A stretch of 64,000 nt of DNA from Enterobacterales bacterium CwR94 (GCA_002837195.1 KZ478062.1:310001-374000), one strand, 5' to 3'; shown: positions 36,193 through 45,245, counted from the stretch's first letter. Numbers and translations: made by a program. Notes: generated by a model not told the origin, from the letters alone.

Positions 36193-37021
36193 TCCAACTG
36201 ATCTTGGTGTGTCCGGTGCCTGCGGGGACCAGCACTTTATGCAGCCACGGCAGCAGCGCAGTCATCTGCTGCTCAAGTTTCCACGGTGGGTTAATCACAA
36301 TCATGCCGGATGCCGTCATGCCGCGCTGATCGCTGTCGGGGCGTACGGCCAGTTCAATCTGCAAAATACGACGAATACCGGTCTCTTCCAGTTCGTGCAC
36401 CATGCGTTTGATTTGCTGGCGCAGCACCACGGGATACCACAAGGCATACACGCCGGTGGCAAAACGCTTGTGACCCTCTTTGATGCCCGCGACCACCGCC
36501 TGATAGTCGGTTTTCATTTCATACGGCGGATCGATCAAGACCAGCCCACGACGCTGCGGCGGGGGCAGCTTGGCTTTTAACTGCTGATAGCCGTCACTGC
36601 GATCCACGGTCGCGCGGTTGTCTTTGGCAAACTCCTGACGCAGCAGCGGGCAATCGCTCGGATGCAATTCGGTCAGTTGCAGTTTGTCCTCGGCGCGGAG
36701 CAGGTGGCGCGCAATCAATGGCGATCCCGGATAATAACGCAGGGTGCCATTTGGGTTCATGGCCCGCACGGCATCGAGATAGGGCTCTAAGGCTTCGGGG
36801 ATATCGTCTCGCTGCCAAATACGTGCAATGCCTTCCAGATATTCACCGGTGCGCTCTGCATGCTCGCCGCTTAACAAATAGCGACCCGCACCGGCATGGG
36901 TATCCAGGTACAGGTAAGGTTTATCTTTTTCGTTCAGCGCAGTAATGATCAGGCTTTGCACGGTGTGCTTGAGTACGTCGGCATGGTTGCCCGCGTGAAA
37001 ACTGTGGCGATAGCTGAGCAT
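36179..37021 (-). CDS. rlmJ: 23S rRNA (adenine2030-N6)-methyltransferase RlmJ
   Basis: A 280-residue methyltransferase, the same length as E. coli RlmJ (YhiR). It starts [20 protein letters not shown], as in the family. The S-adenosylmethionine region [11 protein letters not shown] is near residue 39, and the N6-adenine motif DPPYEMKT is near 164. It modifies A2030 in free 23S rRNA. The upstream 37082-37103 region holds a direct repeat of ATTACCCCAC at 12-bp spacing, of unknown meaning. Confidence 0.97.
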   Translation of the reverse strand: MLSYRHSFHAGNHADVLKHTVQSLIITALNEKDKPYLYLDTHAGAGRYLLSGEHAERTGEYLEGIARIWQRDDIPEALEPYLDAVRAMNPNGTLRYYPGSPLIARHLLRAEDKLQLTELHPSDCPLLRQEFAKDNRATVDRSDGYQQLKAKLPPPQRRGLVLIDPPYEMKTDYQAVVAGIKEGHKRFATGVYALWYPVVLRQQIKRMVHELEETGIRRILQIELAVRPDSDQRGMTASGMIVINPPWKLEQQMTALLPWLHKVLVPAGTGHTKISWITPE

Positions 37022-37177
37022 TATTTTTATCCTGTTGAATTTATAAGGTTTTAATTGATGGTGAATCAATTTAATACAATTATTACCCCACGGATTACCC
37101 CACAGAACAGCGCACAGCAGCAGATGCAGGAAAAAGCATGAGAACCAATCGGGCGCGAGTATACCAGTACTTGTCAC

Positions 37178-37443
37178 ACTGAAGGAAAGGGTGTGGTCAT
37201 ATCACCATAGCTTGTAGGAGGAGGGGATACCCAAATTTGGACATCCCTCCGAGGTTTATCGCTGCGGGGATTGCGGGGCGCGTCCAGGTGAAAGTTGAAG
37301 CAGCCGAACGTGTATAACTTTCACGTCTGAGTGCCACTTTTGAAGATATACATGAAAAACATAAAGAAAACCCCCGTCAGAGACGAAGGAAATCGCGGAT
37401 AAACATGAGTACGGATAACGTACAAAATGATTAATTTTATCGC
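37178..37443. other. Boundary region between rlmJ and the hcp island
   Basis: No gene was found here. An inverted repeat GTGAAAGTT (37288-37296) with AACTTTCAC (37316-37324) surrounds 19 bases. A short stem followed by a T-rich run on the minus strand near 37360-37385 may end transcription of the minus-strand DUF1493 gene. No tRNA, integrase or matching end repeats were recognised, so the junction type is unclear. Confidence 0.45.
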
Positions 37444-37740
37444 TCAGTCATACAGCCAGCGGCCTGCTTTAGCTGATTCAGCAAACATTCTGACCGTTAG
37501 CGGTTTTCTGTCAGAAGATGATTTTTTTTTCCCTTCCGGGAAGTAGTTAGCCATATCAATGACAGAAGTATCGATATTGAAACGCTTACTATATTCTTCC
37601 AGCGCATCGGGTAATTCATCATTTTCTGCATAATCCTGTAAGCACGTATCCAGCTCAAGGGGTATCTTTTTAAGTCTCCACGTTACAGGTATAGACAGTT
37701 CATCGCGGAAAATTTTTAGTACGGCATCATCAGTTACCAT
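37444..37740 (-). CDS. DUF1493 protein, ACP-like, intact copy beside a truncated partner
   Basis: A 98-residue acidic protein. It shares with the second copy at 39107-39439 the pattern FR-E near residue 11, IPLELD near 26, FN-D-S near 53, YFP near 66, and a C-terminal RK-LT-RMF-ESAKAG-WLYD. DUF1493 proteins resemble acyl carrier proteins, but the position of the carrier serine is acidic here (ENDELPDAL). It overlaps the end of the upstream membrane-protein remnant by 7 bp. A role as binding or immunity partner is an inference from synteny. Confidence 0.75.
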   Translation of the reverse strand: MVTDDAVLKIFRDELSIPVTWRLKKIPLELDTCLQDYAENDELPDALEEYSKRFNIDTSVIDMANYFPEGKKKSSSDRKPLTVRMFAESAKAGRWLYD

Positions 37741-38069
37741 ATTCTGTCTTCCATTCTGGCAATTCGGTTATAGTCCCTGACCGATTTGTAAGTTATTTCG
37801 CTTACATCTGACGCCAGAATTATCCACCCTACGACGGGAACAGCACGACCAACGAAAGCCCCTAATTTGTTTGTCATGCTGATCCTGAGTGTTGAAAGAG
37901 GATAGCCGCCAACTAAAGTGGGTAACCTCATGGGGCGAGGAAACTTCGCTTTACCAAATATTCTACGTGCCCCACGCGACGCGAGGGATGTATCAGGGGT
38001 CGCACCTTTTGGTTTGCCAGATACAGGTAAGATATTCAGACCAGACCCTCGCTTAGGGGCGTGTCCACA
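37734..38069 (-). pseudogene. 5'-truncated STM2901-like membrane protein gene
   Basis: The open frame runs from a stop at 38070-38072 to a stop at 37734 without a credible start at its 5' end; the first ATG, at 37931, leaves only 65 codons. The translation aligns throughout with residues from about 50 onward of the intact protein at 38658-39107: GKPKGATPDTSLASR with KPGEAIKGTSVISK, RLPTLVGG with RVPTPVG, and TNKLGAFVGRAVPVVGW with TNNLAAVIARYVPWLGW. About 45 N-terminal residues are missing. Its upstream neighbour on the other strand is hcp. Confidence 0.75.
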
Positions 38070-38163
38070 TTACGTGGATAGGATCAAAATTGGTTATTTA
38101 CTCACCTTCACTCAATAAATACACTATTTACAGGGATTTACAACGACATAAGGAAAAAAGAAC

Positions 38164-38646
38164 ATGGCTATTCCCGGTAATATGTGGCTCTACGACGATG
38201 GTGGAGCACTAATTAAAGGTGGTTGTGATGTTGCAAACAGGGAGTTCAGTATAGAGTTTAAAGGGTTTCACCATAATCTCTCCATTCCCACGGATAATGC
38301 CACTGGCAAACCTACTGGCACTCGTCAGCATTCTCCAATGATCATCGTTAAAGAATTCGATTATTCTAGCCCATACCTATATAAAGCAGTTGCTACTGGT
38401 CAAAACCTGAAATCTGCTGAGATAAAATGGTACAAAATCAACGATGCTGGTCTGGAAGTGGAATACTTCAACATGCTACTTGAAGGAGTTCGGATCGTAT
38501 CAATCTCCCCTACGATGGCTTCCCCTGAAGACAAGAATAACAACCATCTTGAATCTGTGGAGCTAAGGTATGAGAAAATCACCTGGAAGCATTGTGATGG
38601 AAACATAATTTTCACCGATGCCTGGAATGAACGGCAAACAGCCTAG
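38164..38646 (+). CDS. hcp: Hcp-family type VI secretion tube/effector protein, orphan
   Basis: A 160-residue protein of the enterobacterial Hcp1 family. It begins MAIPGNMWLYDDGGALIKGG and ends IIFTDAWNE, both hallmarks of this group, with HSPMIIVKEFD and YFNMLLEGVRIVSISP inside. Hcp hexamers form the secreted tube of the type VI system and carry small effectors in the ring. No other type VI structural genes are in the window. The two genes that follow on the same strand are candidates for cargo and partner. The region is AT-richer than its surroundings. Confidence 0.92.
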   Translation: MAIPGNMWLYDDGGALIKGGCDVANREFSIEFKGFHHNLSIPTDNATGKPTGTRQHSPMIIVKEFDYSSPYLYKAVATGQNLKSAEIKWYKINDAGLEVEYFNMLLEGVRIVSISPTMASPEDKNNNHLESVELRYEKITWKHCDGNIIFTDAWNERQTA

Positions 38647-38657
38647 TAGGTGATTGA

Positions 38658-39107
38658 ATGGATACGACGGAAGAACTAAACGGAACCTACTTCTACCACG
38701 GGCAATCGAATCTGTCAGCAGGTGAACTATTTGATGTGATTTTCCTTGAGCAATTTTGTGATGAACTTGGTATTGGCATTGAGTCAGGTGCTGCTATCCT
38801 CGCTGGGCAACCGTGGTTAAAAACCAGAACGAAACCGGGAGAGGCAATCAAAGGAACAAGCGTTATTTCCAAGTATGGGAGAATACTTTTGCGAAATGCA
38901 CGAACTCCTTTTGGTATTAGAGTTCCTACACCAGTTGGTGTAAGAATGCGAAAAACAAATAATCTTGCCGCAGTTATAGCACGATATGTTCCGTGGTTAG
39001 GCTGGGTTGGTCTTGTGAATTCAATTTACCAAGTATCAACGAAAACTCAGGCAAAATATAACCTAATAGCACGCCCTAAAGATCGTATACAATGGACATC
39101 TTTTTAA
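38658..39107 (+). CDS. STM2901-family membrane-associated protein, candidate type VI cargo
   Basis: A 149-residue protein 11 bp after hcp. The N-terminal half (LNGTYFYHGQSNLSAGELFDVIFLEQFCDELGIG) is soluble-looking. The middle has KGTSVISKYGRIL, and the C-terminal third holds a hydrophobic segment (LAAVIARYVPWLGWVGLVNSIY) followed by a basic tail. This resembles the STM2901 group found with DUF1493 genes. The stop TAA shares its last A with the DUF1493 ATG. A pore- or membrane-acting effector is possible but unproven. Confidence 0.75.
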   Translation: MDTTEELNGTYFYHGQSNLSAGELFDVIFLEQFCDELGIGIESGAAILAGQPWLKTRTKPGEAIKGTSVISKYGRILLRNARTPFGIRVPTPVGVRMRKTNNLAAVIARYVPWLGWVGLVNSIYQVSTKTQAKYNLIARPKDRIQWTSF

Positions 39108-39439
39108 TGGACACAATTCAGCAAGAAGTGTTAGCACTCTTCCGTGAAGAGATTTCCGGATATTTAGACAGCAACTGGAAAGAAATTCCTTTAGAACTTG
39201 ATTATGATTTGTTTGAAGCTCCAGGCGATGACCTGCATGATGCTTTCGATAAATTTGAAAAAAAATTTAATGTAGATTTATCACAAGTTAAATGGTCGTA
39301 TTATTTCCCTTGGGAGAATACTCCAATGCTTACACGATGGTTTAAATTAAAACGGGAAGATGTAGAGCGAACTCGTAAATCGTTAACCATCAGAATGTTT
39401 TCCGAATCAGCGAAAGCAGGAAAGTGGCTTTATGACTGA
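39107..39439 (+). CDS. DUF1493 protein downstream of the hcp cassette
   Basis: A 110-residue acidic protein. ATG 39107 overlaps the previous stop (TAATG); an ATG at 39092 would add five residues. It is homologous to the minus-strand copy at 37444-37740, sharing IPLELD, YFP and the C-terminal block ending ESAKAGKWLYD. The ACP-like helix region reads GDDLHDAF, with Asp at the carrier-serine position, so phosphopantetheine attachment is not expected. Coupling with the membrane protein suggests the two act together, for example as toxin and immunity or as a complex. Confidence 0.78.
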   Translation: MDTIQQEVLALFREEISGYLDSNWKEIPLELDYDLFEAPGDDLHDAFDKFEKKFNVDLSQVKWSYYFPWENTPMLTRWFKLKREDVERTRKSLTIRMFSESAKAGKWLYD

Positions 39440-39670
39440 TATAAATATCACATTGAACCGCCACGGATAATCTAAACACTTCTGAACCGTTGATAATATT
39501 GATTTTCATACTACGTCGGTGACATCTGATCACTCGAACCCTGCCGACGCTTAGGATTATAAACATGTCGATGTCATCAAAAATGGCGTTCCCAAGCGCA
39601 TCGTAAAGCCAAGTTTACCTCATTGGCGCTTAGTAACAGCGATCTACAAGATTCAGGTGTCCTGTGGACA
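39440..39670. other. Island right flank, possible decayed coding sequence
   Basis: No intact gene. From 39555 to about 39690 on the + strand one frame stays open and reads DYKHVDVIKNGVPKRIVKPS, then PHWRLVTAIYKIQV, which has protein-like composition but no start. It may be the remnant of a lost gene of the island. No insertion-sequence ends were recognised. Confidence 0.35.
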
Positions 39671-39704
39671 CCAAAATGCCCATCATCAGAGATGATGATG
39701 GGCA
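39671..39704 (-). terminator. Rho-independent terminator of the RND efflux operon
   Basis: An 11-bp perfect stem (39677-39687 with 39694-39704) is followed on the minus strand by TTTTGG. It lies seven bases after the stop codon of the RND pump gene. Confidence 0.75.
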
Positions 39705-39710
39705 CAGGGA

Positions 39711-42700
39711 TTAGCGCTTTTCCAGGGCTGAAGGAGCCTCGATATCAGGGCGATCGTGCCGCTGCGTTTTCTTCAGATGCCAGGTTTCCATCATCTCATA
39801 AAACAGCGGCAACAGGAGCAGGGTTAAGGCGGTAGAAGTCAGCAAGCCTCCCACCACCACGGTTGCCAGAGGACGTTGTACCTCCGCTCCGACACCGCTG
39901 GAGAGCAGCATCGGGATCAGACCCAATATGGCGACGGTGGCGGTAATTAACACTGGGCGCAGCCGTTGAACGGCACCTAACCGAACGGCTTCCTGAATGC
40001 CGGCCCCTTGTTGCCGCAGCTCATTAAAGAAAGACACCATCACGATACCGTTGAGCATCGACACGCCAAAAACCGCAATAAACCCCACGGAGGAAGGCAC
40101 TGACATGTACTGGCCGCTTAAAAACAGGGATAAAATTCCGCCGGTCATGGCAAAAGGCACGTTAGCCATGATCAATACCGCATGCCGAAGCGTGCCGAAA
40201 GCGGTGTAGAGCAGGATAAAAATCAGTCCAATCGTCAGTGGCAGGATCACGGCCAGTTTACCCATTGCCCGCTGCTGGTTCTCAAATGCGCCGCCCCACG
40301 TGCTCCAGTAACCTTCCGGTAACGGCGTATTTTGTTCGATGGCCTGCGTGGCTTCTTTCACAAAACCATCAATATCCCGCCCCTCGACCTCCATCTGCAA
40401 GACCACATAGCGCTGTAGCCCTTCCCGGCGCAGGAACGCATAGCCTTCAGCACGTTCAATATCGGCGACCTGGGACAGATAAATCTGCTGGCCCGATGCG
40501 CCACGTAGCGGTATCGCGCCAATGGCGGCAACGGATTCCCGCCACGGGGCACTGAATCGTGTGACCAGATCGATGCGCGCGGCACCTTCCGTAATGGTCG
40601 AAACACTGGCGCCACCAATGCCTGCCTCTACAACGTCCATTATGTCGCTGACATTAATGCCATAGCGGGCCGCCTGCTCCCGATCCACACGGATCACCAC
40701 CTGGGGTTTTCCTTTGTTAGATTCCATGGACAGCTCATCCACACCCGTAATGTTCGCCAGTGTGCCCTGAATTTGCTGGCTGAGCCGATCGAGTGTCGCA
40801 CTGTCCGGGCCATAAATTTTAAGGGCCAGCGTCGCGCGTATACCGGAGATCAGTTCATCAACGCGCATTTGTATCGGTTGTGTCGCACTAAACTGCGCAC
40901 CGGGATTTTTTTGTTCCAAAACGGTCTGAATGCGACTGGCCAATTGCGCGTAAGAGATGTTGTCTGGCCAGTCATCGCGTGGGGTTAGGGTGAGCAAGAT
41001 TTCCATGGAGTTGACATCCGCCGTTTCCCCTTTCTCTGCTCGTCCAATATTGGCTACCACCTCTTTCACTTGCGGGAACTGTTCGCGAATTTCAGCGGAC
41101 ACTTTGCGCGACAGCGACAGCGTGGTATCCAGCGACGTCGAGGGAATGGAGGTGACACGGAACATCAAATTCCCTTCCTGAAGCTGGGGCATAAAGGATT
41201 TGCCCAGAAAAGGGAACAGGGCCAGTGATAACAGTAGTGCGGTGACAGTGATCGCCAGCGTCCCTTTCCTGTGCGCCAGCACCAGGTTGAGGAGGGGCTG
41301 ATAACCTGCGCTAATCCACCTGACAATCCGCGTTTCATTTTCATGGGCGGGTTTTAGCCACAGGGAAGACAAGACCGGGACAACCGTTAACGACAGGATC
41401 AGCGATCCCAACATGGCAAAACTGATGGTCAGCGCCATGGGACGAAACAGCTTGCCTTCCAATCCATCCAGGGTGAGAAGGGGAGTGAAAACCACAACGA
41501 TGATCAGAATCGCAAAGGCCACCGGCGCGGCCACCTCGCGCGCGGCTTCCTGGATCTGTAACGGCAGGTTGTTCTTTATGCCGCGGGCATGATTGATGGC
41601 CAGTCGGCGATGAATATTTTCAACCATCACCACGGCACCATCCACCATCATTCCCGTGCCAATGGCCAATCCCGCCAGCGACATCAAATTGGCCGATAAG
41701 CCAAAATATTGCATCAGAATAAAGGCTAACAGCATTGAACCGGGCAGTACGATAATCACGATGGCGGCGGAGCGCAGCTCCCCAAGAAATAAAAACAAGA
41801 CGATGGCCACCAACAGCGCGCCTTCCAGTAACGCGCTTTGCGCCGTTTTGAGGGCCAAATCCACCAAATCGGTGCGGTCATAGACTGTTTTCAGCGTGAC
41901 GCCCTCCGGCAGCAGAGTATTCACCACGGAGGTAATTTTGTCCTTCACGCCATTCACAACCTGGCTGGCATTTTCATTAATACGAGCCAGCACCATGCCC
42001 ATCACAACCTCTTGCCCGTTTTGCGTAACGGCACCCGAACGCACTGCTGGTGTGAACTCCACGCGGGCAATATCACGGATAGAGACCGGTCTGTCGCCCG
42101 CATTGGTCACGCGTAATGCAGCAATATCGGCAAGGCTTTCCAGTTGCCCGTAACCGCGAACGAGGTATTGCTCTTCACCGATATTGATGCTCTGACCGCC
42201 TGCCTGGCGATTGTTGCCTGCCAACACGCGGAGGACATCGGCGAGCGTAACGTTGTACTGCAGCATTTTGTTGGGATCGAGCGTGACCTGATATTGCTTT
42301 TCCTCGCCTCCCCAGGACACGACATCATCCACGCCAGGCACCGTTTTCAGGATCATCCTGATGGTCCATTCCTGGAGCATGCGCAGTTCCATGGTATTAA
42401 GACCGGAATTTCCGGCGTCTAACGTGTACCAGAACACTTGCCCGAGACCCGAAGAATTTGAGCCTAAAACCGGCGGAGGGTATCCGGCGGGCAGTGTGTC
42501 ACCTATTTCCTGAAGCTTTTCACTGACCCATTGGCGGGCCAGATAAATATCAGTGTTGTCTTTAAAATTGATGCTGACATAGGAAAGCCCCGCCAGCGAC
42601 ATGGAGCGGATCTCTTCCACGTTGGGCAGACCCGCCATATTGCTTTCAACGGGGATAGTGAAGAGCTTTTCAATATCCTCAGCCGCGAGGCCAGAGGCTT

Positions 42701-42854
42701 CGGTATAGACATTGACCTGCACCGGCGTCACATCCGGGAAGGCATCGACAGGCACATTTTTGTAAGCCATTACGCCGTAGCCCATCGCCGCCAGGAACAG
42801 CAGGATAATGAGCAACCTGAATTTCAGGGATAACGTTATCAGGGTACTGAGCAT
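39711..42854 (-). CDS. Heavy-metal efflux RND pump, CzcA/CusA family
   Basis: A 1047-residue inner-membrane pump with the RND layout: helix 1 (residues 12-30), large periplasmic loop, helices 2-6, a second periplasmic loop and helices 8-12. It exports metal cations with proton exchange. The helix-4 segment reads GTGMMVDGAVVMVEN near residue 400. This contains the DGA...EN core of heavy-metal pumps, but is neither the typical CzcA form (DFG...) nor the CusA form (VDAA), so the metal cannot be assigned. AAGGAGATAGCG precedes the ATG at 42854. It is last in the operon. Confidence 0.93.
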   Translation of the reverse strand: MLSTLITLSLKFRLLIILLFLAAMGYGVMAYKNVPVDAFPDVTPVQVNVYTEASGLAAEDIEKLFTIPVESNMAGLPNVEEIRSMSLAGLSYVSINFKDNTDIYLARQWVSEKLQEIGDTLPAGYPPPVLGSNSSGLGQVFWYTLDAGNSGLNTMELRMLQEWTIRMILKTVPGVDDVVSWGGEEKQYQVTLDPNKMLQYNVTLADVLRVLAGNNRQAGGQSINIGEEQYLVRGYGQLESLADIAALRVTNAGDRPVSIRDIARVEFTPAVRSGAVTQNGQEVVMGMVLARINENASQVVNGVKDKITSVVNTLLPEGVTLKTVYDRTDLVDLALKTAQSALLEGALLVAIVLFLFLGELRSAAIVIIVLPGSMLLAFILMQYFGLSANLMSLAGLAIGTGMMVDGAVVMVENIHRRLAINHARGIKNNLPLQIQEAAREVAAPVAFAILIIVVVFTPLLTLDGLEGKLFRPMALTISFAMLGSLILSLTVVPVLSSLWLKPAHENETRIVRWISAGYQPLLNLVLAHRKGTLAITVTALLLSLALFPFLGKSFMPQLQEGNLMFRVTSIPSTSLDTTLSLSRKVSAEIREQFPQVKEVVANIGRAEKGETADVNSMEILLTLTPRDDWPDNISYAQLASRIQTVLEQKNPGAQFSATQPIQMRVDELISGIRATLALKIYGPDSATLDRLSQQIQGTLANITGVDELSMESNKGKPQVVIRVDREQAARYGINVSDIMDVVEAGIGGASVSTITEGAARIDLVTRFSAPWRESVAAIGAIPLRGASGQQIYLSQVADIERAEGYAFLRREGLQRYVVLQMEVEGRDIDGFVKEATQAIEQNTPLPEGYWSTWGGAFENQQRAMGKLAVILPLTIGLIFILLYTAFGTLRHAVLIMANVPFAMTGGILSLFLSGQYMSVPSSVGFIAVFGVSMLNGIVMVSFFNELRQQGAGIQEAVRLGAVQRLRPVLITATVAILGLIPMLLSSGVGAEVQRPLATVVVGGLLTSTALTLLLLPLFYEMMETWHLKKTQRHDRPDIEAPSALEKR

Positions 42855-42864
42855 CGCTATCTCC

Positions 42865-43977
42865 TTAGTGTCCACCGGCCGTTTCTGCAATCAGCAGTCG
42901 GGATTTCAAATCATAGGTTTGGTCGACCACCACAGCGTCTCCCGCTTTCAAACCCGCGGTAATTTCGGTTCTGCCGATCCCTTCTCTGCCGGTTGTCACG
43001 TTAACCGGTTGATATGTCTCCCCGCCAATGGCAACAAAGACGGCAGGTTTACCTTCTATCAGCGTTAGCGCTGAATGGGGGACGCTGAATACCGGGGTCG
43101 GCGAGGTGTAATGAATTTTCGCGCTCACCAGCATCTCGGGCTTCAGGCGAGCACGCTGATTATCGACCTCTATGTGCACCGCCAGCGTCCGCGAAACGGG
43201 ATCGAGCGTACCTGCGGTGTTGACGACCTTGCCGTTGAAAGAGGTATCGGGCCAGGCACTGGACTGGATACGTACCGCTGCGCCAGTGGTGAGATAGCGT
43301 ATTTGTGATTCTGGCACCTGGGCAATGACCTGTATTTTGGTCAGATCGCTGAGTGTAAACAGCACATCGGCAGGGGTCACCGCCTGCTTTTGACGTAGCG
43401 TTGCGCTCATGATGGTGCCAGTGAAAGGCGCTTTTACCGCGACAGTGGACGATGTCGACCTGGCGTCTGTGCCGAGCAGCAGCAGGCGGGACTGTGCTGC
43501 CTCAAAGGCCGCTTTCGCCTGTTGCCAGTCGAGCGTTGCCGCCGTCAGTTCGTTACGGGAGATAATTTCTTCCTTCATCATCTTCTGCTTACGTTGGAGG
43601 ACCACCGTGGCAGCCTGCAAGGCGGCTTGCGTTTGCATAACGGCGCGGCGTTCATCGTGAAGCTGTGGGCTTTCCACGGTGGCCAGGATGTCTCCCTCCT
43701 TAACATTTTTGCCAGGCAAGACATTGACGGCGCTGACCCAGCCATCCAGCCGGGATGACAGGGTGGCCGAATAGCGAGGATCCTGCTGTAAAGTCGCCAG
43801 CACGCTGAACTCCATGCTCAACGGGCTGGGGCTTAAGGTTTCCAGTAAAATGGTTTTATCGGAAGACACGGTTTCAACTTCTTCGGCGGTCTTGGGAGAG
43901 GCATGAACCCACGCAGGTGTAAAAAGAGTGGCAGACAGCAGGAAAGTCAATAAGTAAGGGTGCGTGTGCAGGTTCAT
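42865..43977 (-). CDS. RND efflux periplasmic adaptor, CzcB/CusB family
   Basis: A 370-residue membrane fusion protein. The signal peptide (residues 1-26, ending PAWVHA) is followed by barrel-sandwich, alpha-hairpin and beta-barrel domains: the lipoyl-like halves are LPGKNVKEGDILATVESPQ near residue 92 and VKAPFTGTIMSATLRQKQAV near 185, with the coiled-coil hairpin between them. It links the pump to the outer-membrane channel. Its start overlaps the channel gene stop (TAATG). No His/Met-rich metal-binding N-terminus is visible. Confidence 0.92.
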   Translation of the reverse strand: MNLHTHPYLLTFLLSATLFTPAWVHASPKTAEEVETVSSDKTILLETLSPSPLSMEFSVLATLQQDPRYSATLSSRLDGWVSAVNVLPGKNVKEGDILATVESPQLHDERRAVMQTQAALQAATVVLQRKQKMMKEEIISRNELTAATLDWQQAKAAFEAAQSRLLLLGTDARSTSSTVAVKAPFTGTIMSATLRQKQAVTPADVLFTLSDLTKIQVIAQVPESQIRYLTTGAAVRIQSSAWPDTSFNGKVVNTAGTLDPVSRTLAVHIEVDNQRARLKPEMLVSAKIHYTSPTPVFSVPHSALTLIEGKPAVFVAIGGETYQPVNVTTGREGIGRTEITAGLKAGDAVVVDQTYDLKSRLLIAETAGGH

Positions 43978-45245
43978 TATTGCGCCCTCTCAGCAGGCCA
44001 ATTGGCGAGATTTTCCAGCGCCAGACGTGTGGTTTGATAGTCGAGTAACGTGTCCAGGCGATTGCGCTGTGCGGTGAGGATTTGCTGGCTGGCTAACAGG
44101 ATGTCAGGCAGGCTGCTTTGACCATATTCCTGTGCGACGCGCGTCAGGCGTTTGTTCATTTGCGTGACAGGTAATACTTGGTCATTGAGGATAACGGCCC
44201 GTTTTTTCAGGTTGTCCAATTTACTCCACTGGTTTTTCAACTGTTGTCGTTGTTCATTTTGGAAATTATCTAAGGCCAGTTGTGAGCGAGTCAGTGCTGT
44301 CACCGCAGCGCCGATGGCTTCTTCATTGCGCTGAAAGAGAGGGAGTGGGACAGAGACTGACAGCGTGGTGAGATCTTCGCGTTGGTTGCCGGGGCCATCC
44401 TGGGAGTAGCGGATACCGAAGGTGATATCTGGAACCCTGGCGGCTTTTTGCAGCTTTAACTCAGCGGCAGCTTGTTTTTCCTGCCAGGCGAGTTGACGGC
44501 GTTTAGGGGTGTTTGCCAACTGCTGTTCCAGAACGTTATAGGTGTAAGGCAGCACGCTCGTGGTCGCGTCGAGTTCACCTTGTAACTCAGGAATGATGTC
44601 CTCTGAGAGAAGTAAGAAGCGGGCCAATTCGCTTCGGGTATCCTGCAGGCTCTGGCGTGCCACCAGCAGTTGATTTTCGGCAAGATGGCGTTCAATGGTG
44701 GCCAGGTTGTTATCCAGCCGCGTTGCACTGCCCGATGTTATCTGTTGCGAAACCAGTGCTTCTGCGCGTGAGTACAGCGCAACTGCTTCATTCTCTAAAC
44801 GCACCTTTTCCTGTAGCGCCAGGATTTTATAAAACAGGGTTGCGGTGATTAGCCGCAATTCATTACGCGTATCCAGTGACGCTGCCTGGAAGGTATTCAT
44901 GCTCAAATGGGCAATGTCTTGTCGGTATCCCTGTTGACCCGCGATTTCAAAGGTTTGCGAAATGCCCAAACCCCATTCATTTTGCTGCACCTTTTCAGGA
45001 TTACCCGCTGCAGGCCCTTTTTTTCCGCCGCTCCAGTCAATGACGGGATTATTAAAGAAAGTGGCTTCTGCGGATTGTGCTTTTCCTTCCAGCGCATTCA
45101 ATTGCGCCTGTTGCGTTGGATAAAGCGCATTGTTCTTCATTGCATATTGCAGTAATTCGGGAAGCGCAGAGGGAGGAGGTTCTGCCGCTAATGCTGCACC
45201 GCCGGAAGCCGCAGAGAAAATAAATAAAAAGGGTAAAATTTGCAT
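43977..45245 (-). CDS. Outer-membrane efflux channel, CzcC/TolC family
   Basis: A 422-residue protein. ATG 45245 was chosen because GGAGAG is seven bases upstream and it opens a signal peptide ending GGAALA; ATG 45257 would precede it. Two OEP repeats with long helices (about residues 30-210 and 235-415) form a TolC-like trimeric tunnel. It completes the tripartite exporter with the adaptor and pump encoded downstream. A DUF1471 gene lies 50 bp upstream on the same strand, probably in the same operon. Confidence 0.92.
   Translation of the reverse strand: MQILPFLFIFSAASGGAALAAEPPPSALPELLQYAMKNNALYPTQQAQLNALEGKAQSAEATFFNNPVIDWSGGKKGPAAGNPEKVQQNEWGLGISQTFEIAGQQGYRQDIAHLSMNTFQAASLDTRNELRLITATLFYKILALQEKVRLENEAVALYSRAEALVSQQITSGSATRLDNNLATIERHLAENQLLVARQSLQDTRSELARFLLLSEDIIPELQGELDATTSVLPYTYNVLEQQLANTPKRRQLAWQEKQAAAELKLQKAARVPDITFGIRYSQDGPGNQREDLTTLSVSVPLPLFQRNEEAIGAAVTALTRSQLALDNFQNEQRQQLKNQWSKLDNLKKRAVILNDQVLPVTQMNKRLTRVAQEYGQSSLPDILLASQQILTAQRNRLDTLLDYQTTRLALENLANWPAERAQ

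Noticed and set aside
37178-39670. Prophage or integrative element carrying the hcp genes
   Set aside because: No integrase, tRNA target, att-like end repeats or phage structural genes were found. Only base composition and gene content suggest transfer.
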